A stretch of 35,000 nt of DNA from JBBQWS01 sp038210415. GTDB lineage: Bacteria > Actinomycetota > Actinomycetes > Prado026. A program made the translations under genes and the position numbers. Under the pieces are notes generated by a model. The model was not told the DNA's origin. It ran no database searches and worked only from the letters and a program-made list of their open reading frames with translations. Of this stretch, positions 29,594 to 35,000 are shown in pieces (position 1 is the first letter of the stretch; every line of letters begins with the position of its first letter). The stretch lies in NCBI GenBank assembly GCA_038210415.1, contig JBBQWS010000036.1, positions 1 through 35,000 on the forward strand, given 5' to 3'.

Positions 29594-32136
29594 GACGGAC
29601 CTCCAAGGTTTGCTTCCGACTGCGCCTCGATGATGACGACGTCAGGCGGGTCGACGTAACGCAGCTGTAGCGGGGATACGCCAAGGTCCCAACCCGGATC
29701 CCCTTCAGGCACGACCAGAGGCCGCGGGTAGGGGATCCCCATGCCCGCGACGGCGGTCTCGTCGCCCCGGACCCAGTCCCACGTAAGGTAGGCATAAGCC
29801 CGGTCGGAGTCGAGGTTGAACTGGGTCGAGTACCCGGTGGGGTTCGCCAGCTGCCCGATCAGGTACGCGGAGAACGGGACGGGGTCGCCGAGCGGGCTGA
29901 CCCGGAGCCGGGCCTTGCCGATGTGCGACTCGTTGAGCAAGTCGGTCTGCCACGGCGTCTGCGCTTTCTCATACGCCGCTCGTCCCTCGACGTCGTGGCC
30001 GGCGTCGGTGCGGAAGAACACCTGGTCGGGCCGCGTGCCCTCGGGGTACGGCCCCGGCCGGACCGGTCGGAAGGCGCCGTGCGGAGCGTTCGGGTCGGAC
30101 GCGCTGGGGTCGTAAGTCTCGGTGGGCGTCGGCGTGTCGATGTTGGTGTGACCGTCGTCGGTGAACTCGCTGAGCGCGGGGTACGCCCACGGCCGGTGGA
30201 ACTCCCAGTCCGCGGGTCTTGAGTGGTCGGCGTGGTACTGCAACACGGGGTAGTAGGGGTAGCGAGGATCGCGGGTCGAGTGGCCGGTCCCGATGGCGGC
30301 GCCACTGTCGTCGAGGTTGCCCATCGGGTCGATCGCGTCGGCGAGCGCCTGTCGGAACGTGCCGTCGACGGTGTCCCCCAGGGTGATCAGCGGGAGGTCG
30401 ATCTCGTTGGGGAGCCGCAACTCGCCGTCGTCGTACCGCTGTTCGGAGTGCGGCATGAAGACGCCGGTGTGGGCCATGACGTCATGGGTCTTCATCACGA
30501 CGTCCCAGATCATCATCGCGAGCTCGTACAGGCCTAGCCGGAGCAGGTAGGTGCCGGGGCTCGCGGCCATCTTGATCAGGTCGCCGGCCAGCTTGATCGC
30601 GGCGCCGAGCTCCTTGACGAGCCACTCGACGAGCGCGATAAAGACGTCGCAGACGTCCTCGATCGGGTTGTCGCCGTTGACGCCGGAGAAGTCGGGTGGC
30701 TGGAACAGGTTCGTGAAGTCCGACGCCGGCGGCGTGATGATGAAGTCGGGCTTGCGCGGCTTCTGCAGCTCCCAGCTCCCACTGAAGTTGATCTTGTAGA
30801 GCGTGATCATGAGCCGGTACATCGTCTGGACCTCCCAGGGAAGGGGGAAGCCCTTGGGCACATCGAACGGTGCCGGGGGTGCGATGTCGTCGAGCAGCTC
30901 GGTGAACGGGCGGTCGAGGCCGTGGCCCGTGACGTCCTTGACGATCTTGGTCAGCAGTCCCTGGTCGATCTGCTGCTGGAAGCCGTCGCCGCCATAGATC
31001 TGCGGGTGCGGGTGGCCGACGAACGTCTCCGTCAGCGCCGCGACGATGCCCTCGGCCATCCACAACGGCATCTCACCATCGACGTCGAGCTGCTTCTTGC
31101 GCTCGTCCGGGTCGTCGGGCAGCGGCGACGGCCGTTGCTTGCCGTGCGGGTCGTCGGGGGTCAGCTGCACCTGGAACCACAGCGCGGACATCGACAGGTC
31201 AGGGTAGTCCGGGGTCTTGCCCCAGGGGTCGGTCGAGATCGTGCCACCCGGCCCGCTCTGCACGTAGTTCCAGGCGTCGATGTGGTTCTCGATGAGGTGG
31301 TGCCGGGTCGGATGGTCCCGGAACGGACCCCCGCACTGCTCGTTGACGAACGAGTGGGCGATCGTGTCCGTACCGACATGGGTGATGTAGCCGAGGGCGT
31401 ACGCCAGGAACTGGCGGAACCGGTCCCCGCCGCCCTCACTCCCGTCGCGGAGTGCTTCGGCCTGCCGCACCAGGGCCTGGCAGAACGCCGAGGTCCGGCG
31501 ATAGTGGGCCATGTCGCCCCACAGGAAGGACGACTCGGACCAACCCTTCTGCACGCAGGTGTTGAAGTTGCCCCAGATGTCGGCGAAGGTCGCGATCTCC
31601 TGCTCGCCGACCATCTTGATGGCCAGCTTGAACTCCTCGAGGGCGACCTGGAACTGGCTGATCAGACCACCGGTCAGGTCGTCGAGGATCTCGGCGGCGG
31701 CGTCGACCAGCGGTCCGATCGTCTTGTTCCAGGCCTGCACGAAGTCGTTCCAGATCTTCTGCAGCTTGATCAGGAACCGGATCAGGGCCGCGAGTGGCGA
31801 GCTCACTTCGTCGAGGATGATCAGCAACGGCTCCCAGTCGTCCTCCTTCGCGGCGTCAAAGAAGTAGTACGCCGCCAGGGCCAGCATGATCTGGTCAGAG
31901 TGCGGGCCGATGGCGTCGCTGTTGTAGTCCTGGGAGAAGTAGAAGAGATCGGCCCCGATCGCCCCGACCGCGGTGAACTTCTCCCATTCCCGCATCACGT
32001 CGCCGCAGAACTTCGGCTTGTACCCGCTGACAGCGGCTCCGCCGTCCCCGAGGTCCGGCCAGTCCGTGAAGTCACCGCTCGCGAGCAGGTCCGCTACGCG
32101 ACGGGCTGTGTAGATGTGGGTGAAGTGTCCAGGCAT
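29590..32136 (-). CDS. Zinc-dependent phospholipase C domain protein
   Basis: An 848-residue protein whose first 290 residues match the zinc-dependent phospholipase C/S1-P1-like fold (PF00882). Candidate metal ligands are His4, Asp63 (GAIGADLFYF), His79 (GPHSDQIM), His253, Asp257 and His261 (GYITHVGTDTIAHSFVN), and the His279/His280, Glu283, His285 cluster (RHHLIENHIDAW). An insert at about 110-200 between the usual helices is amphipathic and helical. The C-terminal 550 residues are unassigned, with WDLGVSPLQLRYVDPPDV near the end. No signal peptide is visible, unlike secreted phospholipases C. ATG 32136 follows GGAGG. The downstream His/Cys-rich gene overlaps by four bases and is probably its partner. 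Confidence 0.82.
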   Translation of the reverse strand: MPGHFTHIYTARRVADLLASGDFTDWPDLGDGGAAVSGYKPKFCGDVMREWEKFTAVGAIGADLFYFSQDYNSDAIGPHSDQIMLALAAYYFFDAAKEDDWEPLLIILDEVSSPLAALIRFLIKLQKIWNDFVQAWNKTIGPLVDAAAEILDDLTGGLISQFQVALEEFKLAIKMVGEQEIATFADIWGNFNTCVQKGWSESSFLWGDMAHYRRTSAFCQALVRQAEALRDGSEGGGDRFRQFLAYALGYITHVGTDTIAHSFVNEQCGGPFRDHPTRHHLIENHIDAWNYVQSGPGGTISTDPWGKTPDYPDLSMSALWFQVQLTPDDPHGKQRPSPLPDDPDERKKQLDVDGEMPLWMAEGIVAALTETFVGHPHPQIYGGDGFQQQIDQGLLTKIVKDVTGHGLDRPFTELLDDIAPPAPFDVPKGFPLPWEVQTMYRLMITLYKINFSGSWELQKPRKPDFIITPPASDFTNLFQPPDFSGVNGDNPIEDVCDVFIALVEWLVKELGAAIKLAGDLIKMAASPGTYLLRLGLYELAMMIWDVVMKTHDVMAHTGVFMPHSEQRYDDGELRLPNEIDLPLITLGDTVDGTFRQALADAIDPMGNLDDSGAAIGTGHSTRDPRYPYYPVLQYHADHSRPADWEFHRPWAYPALSEFTDDGHTNIDTPTPTETYDPSASDPNAPHGAFRPVRPGPYPEGTRPDQVFFRTDAGHDVEGRAAYEKAQTPWQTDLLNESHIGKARLRVSPLGDPVPFSAYLIGQLANPTGYSTQFNLDSDRAYAYLTWDWVRGDETAVAGMGIPYPRPLVVPEGDPGWDLGVSPLQLRYVDPPDVVIIEAQSEANLGGPS

Positions 32137-32331
32137 GACAAGCCTCCGACGGCGAGAGGGCCGGGCGGGTCCACCGGGCGTCGCCCGTCGGCCACGTGCG
32201 GTTGATACCCGGAAAGAGGCCCGTCTACACGCCCAGATACATCCCGCCTCCCACCCCGCCAGCCCGCTTGTGGTCGGAAGGGGGACGGGAGGAGCGGGGT
32301 CGGCTGGCGGTCCCTCGATAGGTTGGGCGGC

Positions 32332-34710
32332 ATGACTTCGGACGGTCGTATGAGCCAGCACACCCCTACGTCAGGCGCCGGGATCGACGTCGTGCTGCAG
32401 GCGCCGCCGCCGCGGTTCAGCCCAGCCGAGGCGTGCATGATCGCCCTGCAGGCGCACGGGATCGTCGCTGCCGACGCGCGCAACCTCGGCAGCGAACGGG
32501 ACCAGACGTTCATGCTGCTGGGCCCGGACGGTGCTGGCCTGGCCGTGCTCAAGGTGTCGAACCCTGCGGAGGACCCGGCCACCCTCGACATGGAGGCGCT
32601 CGTCGCATTCCACGCGATCAGGGCCGACCCGGGCCTTGCGGTCGCACAGCCTCGACGCGGCGCCGACGCGGTCGGACCGGAGGCGTTCCGGTCGCCCTGG
32701 ACGGTCGAGGGGACGACCTACTGGACCCGGGCCTACGACGTGTTGCCCGGGCGGGCGAGACTCGACCCGCGCACCCTCGCCGACCCTGCCTTGATCGCCT
32801 GGGGCGAGACGACTGCTCGGCTCGGCCGGGCGCTGCGCAGCTTCATCCACCCGAACGCGATCCGCACCCTGCCGTGGGACGTCCAGCACGCGGCAAGCGT
32901 CCGACCGATGCTGGCCACAGTCCGTGACCCGGACACCCGAGCTGTCGTCGAGGCGGTGCTCGACCGCTTCGACACGGCTGTCGCGCCGCGTTGGTCGGAC
33001 CTGCGCTCGCAAGTAGTGCACAGCGACCTGACAGCCGACAACGTGCTTGCGGACGACGCCGGCCTGATCACCGGCATCATCGACTTCGGCGATCTCAGCC
33101 ACACCGCGCTCGTCGTCGACCTGGCGTCGGTACTGGACTCGATGGCGATGGGGCGTCCGGGCGACGAGATGTTCCGGGTGGCCCGGCTGGTCCTCGACGG
33201 GTACGAGCGGGTGCTTCCCCTGGAGCCGCTCGAGCGCGAGCTCATGGGAGAGCTTTGGGCCGCGCGCGCCGCGGTCGGCGTGGCGATCGGCTCGTGGCGC
33301 GCTGGCGAGGGCCTCGAGGAACCTGATTTCGCCGAGCGGCTGAATGAGACCGCCGTGGTGATGATGGAGCACGTGCTGTCGACCGGGTGGGAGCGCACAG
33401 CGCAGCTACTCGGTGCCGGTTCCCCGAGCCGTACGGGCGTCCCGGCTGCCATCGAGTCGTTGGCACGGCGCCGGAATGTGGTGTTCGGCCCGGCGATGGA
33501 ACCGCTGAGCTACGCGGAGCCGATCGAGATGGCCAGCGCCAGCGGGGTGTGGATGGTCGACACCGACGGCCGGCGGTTCCTCGACACCTACAACAACGTG
33601 GTCTGCCTCGGGCACAGCCACCCACGGGTGACGTCGGCGGTGTCGCGCCAGTGGCGGGTGCTGAACACCAACATGCGGTACCTCCACCATTCGGCCGTCG
33701 AGCTCGGCGAGCGGCTCGTCGACAGCTGCCCGCCTGGTCTGGACACCGTTCTGTTCGTCAACTCCGGGTCCGAGGCGAACGACCTGGCGTGGCGGATCGC
33801 CAAGCACCACACCGGTAATGCCGGCGGGCTGTGTACCGATTTCGCCTACCACGGCATCACCGAGGCGATCGCGGACCTCTCCCCCGAGGTGTTGCCGCAT
33901 GGGCTGCTCGCCCCGCACATCGAGACGTGGCTGCCACCCGACGCGTACCGCGGCATCCGCCAGAGCCCGGACGGGTTCGCGGCGGCCCTCGCCCGGCTGG
34001 CTGCACGTGGGATGGCGCCCGCTGCCACGATCCTGGACGGTGTCCTGCAGAGCGACGGGGTGCTCGACCTGGCGCCGGAGTACGTCCGCGAGCTGGTGCG
34101 CCTCACTCACGCCGCCGGGGGCCTCTGGATCGCGGACGAGGTACAGGGTGGGCACGGCCGCACGGGCGACGCCATGTGGTCGTTCGAACGGTTCGGGATC
34201 GAGCCCGACTTCGTGACGTTGGGCAAGCCGATGGGCAACGGGCAGCCCGTCGGTGCGGTCATCACCCGGCGCGAGCTCGTCGAGCGGTTCGCCCACGACA
34301 CAGTCTTCTTCTCGACGTTCGGCGGCAACCAGGTCTCGATGGCCGCGTCGCACGCGGTTCTCGACGTGCTAGCGGACGAGCGGGTGCTCCCTCGCGTGAC
34401 CGCGGCAGGGCACGAGCTACGTCGGGCGGTCCGCGAGGCGACGGCGGGCCACGACCAGGTCGGCGACGTGCGGGGAATGGGGCTGGCCAACGGGATCGAG
34501 ATCGTCACCGACCTGGCGTCGCAGGCCCCCGACCCCGCCGGCGCAGCGACCCTCAAGGACGCCCTGCGCGGAAGAGGTGTTCTGGTAGGGACGACCGGGC
34601 GGGCGGTCAACGTCCTCAAGGTGCGGCCCCCGCTCGCGTTCACCGTCGAGCACGTACCCGTGTTTGTCGAGGCGCTCACCACTTCCTTGGCGCAGGCGTT
34701 CGGCGACTAG
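32332..34710 (+). CDS. Phosphotransferase-aminotransferase (class III) fusion protein
   Basis: A 792-residue two-domain enzyme. Residues about 25-320 are an APH/hydroxylysine-kinase-like domain with the catalytic VVHSDLTADNVL and metal-binding GIIDFGD motifs. Residues about 385-790 are a PLP class III aminotransferase fold: NSGSEANDLAWRIA, FAYHGITE, WIADEVQGGHGRTG, and the PLP lysine Lys632 in TLGKPMGNGQPVGAV. In animals a hydroxylysine kinase and an AGXT2L-type phospho-lyase work in sequence on 5-hydroxylysine or phosphoethanolamine; this fusion may do both steps on an amino alcohol. ATG 32332 is preferred; a TTG at 32323 and an ATG at 32350 are alternatives. The 3' end overlaps the convergent M20 peptidase gene by 35 bases. 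Confidence 0.88.
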   Translation: MTSDGRMSQHTPTSGAGIDVVLQAPPPRFSPAEACMIALQAHGIVAADARNLGSERDQTFMLLGPDGAGLAVLKVSNPAEDPATLDMEALVAFHAIRADPGLAVAQPRRGADAVGPEAFRSPWTVEGTTYWTRAYDVLPGRARLDPRTLADPALIAWGETTARLGRALRSFIHPNAIRTLPWDVQHAASVRPMLATVRDPDTRAVVEAVLDRFDTAVAPRWSDLRSQVVHSDLTADNVLADDAGLITGIIDFGDLSHTALVVDLASVLDSMAMGRPGDEMFRVARLVLDGYERVLPLEPLERELMGELWAARAAVGVAIGSWRAGEGLEEPDFAERLNETAVVMMEHVLSTGWERTAQLLGAGSPSRTGVPAAIESLARRRNVVFGPAMEPLSYAEPIEMASASGVWMVDTDGRRFLDTYNNVVCLGHSHPRVTSAVSRQWRVLNTNMRYLHHSAVELGERLVDSCPPGLDTVLFVNSGSEANDLAWRIAKHHTGNAGGLCTDFAYHGITEAIADLSPEVLPHGLLAPHIETWLPPDAYRGIRQSPDGFAAALARLAARGMAPAATILDGVLQSDGVLDLAPEYVRELVRLTHAAGGLWIADEVQGGHGRTGDAMWSFERFGIEPDFVTLGKPMGNGQPVGAVITRRELVERFAHDTVFFSTFGGNQVSMAASHAVLDVLADERVLPRVTAAGHELRRAVREATAGHDQVGDVRGMGLANGIEIVTDLASQAPDPAGAATLKDALRGRGVLVGTTGRAVNVLKVRPPLAFTVEHVPVFVEALTTSLAQAFGD

Positions 34711-35000
34711 CGAGCGGGTCGATCCCGCAGACGTCCAGGGCGAGCAGTGCCAGCGACCGGGCCGCGGTGGCGACCTCGGCGAGCGGCACCGACTCGTCCG
34801 GGCCGTGTGCGAGGCCCGCGTCGCCCGGGCCGTAGTGCAGGGTCGGTACCCCGCCGATCCCGTGCATCAGCCTCAGGTCGCTGCCGTACGGCGCGCCCCA
34901 TGTCTCTTGCGGCGCGCCGCCCGTCGCCCGGGCATGGGCGGACCGGACGCGCGTCGCGAGGTCGCTCGTCGCCGGCAAGCGACCGGAGGCGAACTGGCCG
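34676..35000 (-). CDS. M20 family metallopeptidase, C-terminal part (cut by window edge)
   Basis: The 3' end of a gene that runs in from the right edge. The visible 100 or so residues carry the closing part of the ArgE/DapE/CPG2-type catalytic domain: WGAPYGSDLRLMHGIGGVPTLHYG, then GDAGLAHGPDESVPLAEV with the late metal-ligand histidine in AHGPDE, and a final LLALDVCG helix. M20 enzymes deacylate or cleave N-acyl amino acids or small peptides. The frame is open through base 35000, so the start is outside. Its end overlaps the fusion-protein gene on the other strand by 35 bases. Confidence 0.88.
   Translation of the reverse strand, partial: GQFASGRLPATSDLATRVRSAHARATGGAPQETWGAPYGSDLRLMHGIGGVPTLHYGPGDAGLAHGPDESVPLAEVATAARSLALLALDVCGIDPLASRRTPAPRKW

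Noticed and set aside
1..35000. CRISPR array or tRNA/rRNA gene
   Set aside because: I saw no regularly spaced direct repeats and no cloverleaf or T-loop GGTTCGAATC-type sequence, though a covariance-model scan was not possible.

Overview
The window comes from a high-GC actinobacterium. GC-rich third codon positions, GTG starts and ATGA-type gene overlaps all fit. So do a DevR/DevS (DosR/DosS) pair, an F420/LLM-type oxidoreductase, a fused urease gamma/beta subunit and an ECF sigma factor paired with a YCII protein. A Nocardioides-like member of the Propionibacteriales is my guess; the sequence alone does not fix the genus.

Layout. 1-1819 is a decayed stretch with an unidentified 3' gene end and a pyruvate kinase-like pseudogene that has lost two internal blocks. 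1820-4477 is a polar amino acid ABC transporter (binding lipoprotein, permease, ATPase). 4538-5851 is a short-chain dehydrogenase preceded by a DUF1203 gene with an internal deletion. 5978-6913 is an LLM-class oxidoreductase. 6931-9290 is a minus-strand operon of a DUF6916 Tat protein, three tandem tail-collar (PF07484) paralogues and a GNAT acetyltransferase. 9291-9884 holds a chimeric gene remnant and a ~142 bp inverted-repeat element.

9818-17633 looks like a hypoxia/redox island: a CoA-transferase, an Acg-like nitroreductase, the response regulator DevR, a pyridoxamine-oxidase-like flavoprotein, a DosS-type sensor kinase that keeps the heme-ligand histidine, and a divergent operon for an unusual cytochrome b complex. 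That operon encodes a b6-like diheme subunit, a large ectodomain subunit without cysteine and a 60-residue membrane peptide. No Rieske protein or cytochrome c is encoded in the window. DevR-box-like palindromes lie in front of several of these genes; the two best are at 13514-13527 and 15315-15328, the latter between devS and the cytochrome operon.

17749-19330 is a YCII/ECF sigma pair. 19327-28244 is a LacI-type repressor facing a tightly packed six-gene operon across a perfect operator palindrome. The operon encodes an NCS1 permease, urease gamma-beta, a divergent urease alpha, a YtcJ-like amidohydrolase, a ureohydrolase and an amidase. The arrangement suggests uptake and stepwise stripping of a nitrogen-rich, probably guanidino- or ureido-containing compound, with urea made by the ureohydrolase going to the urease. 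No urease maturation genes are present.

28367-32136 is a two-gene minus-strand operon with a zinc phospholipase C-like protein and a protein with a His/Cys-rich N-terminus. 32332-34710 is a kinase/class III aminotransferase fusion, and 34676-35000 is the 3' part of an M20 peptidase gene. The main candidates for undescribed biology are the DevR-linked cytochrome b complex and the LacI-controlled urease/ureohydrolase operon. A secondary theme is the repeated internal-deletion scars in the first 10 kb.
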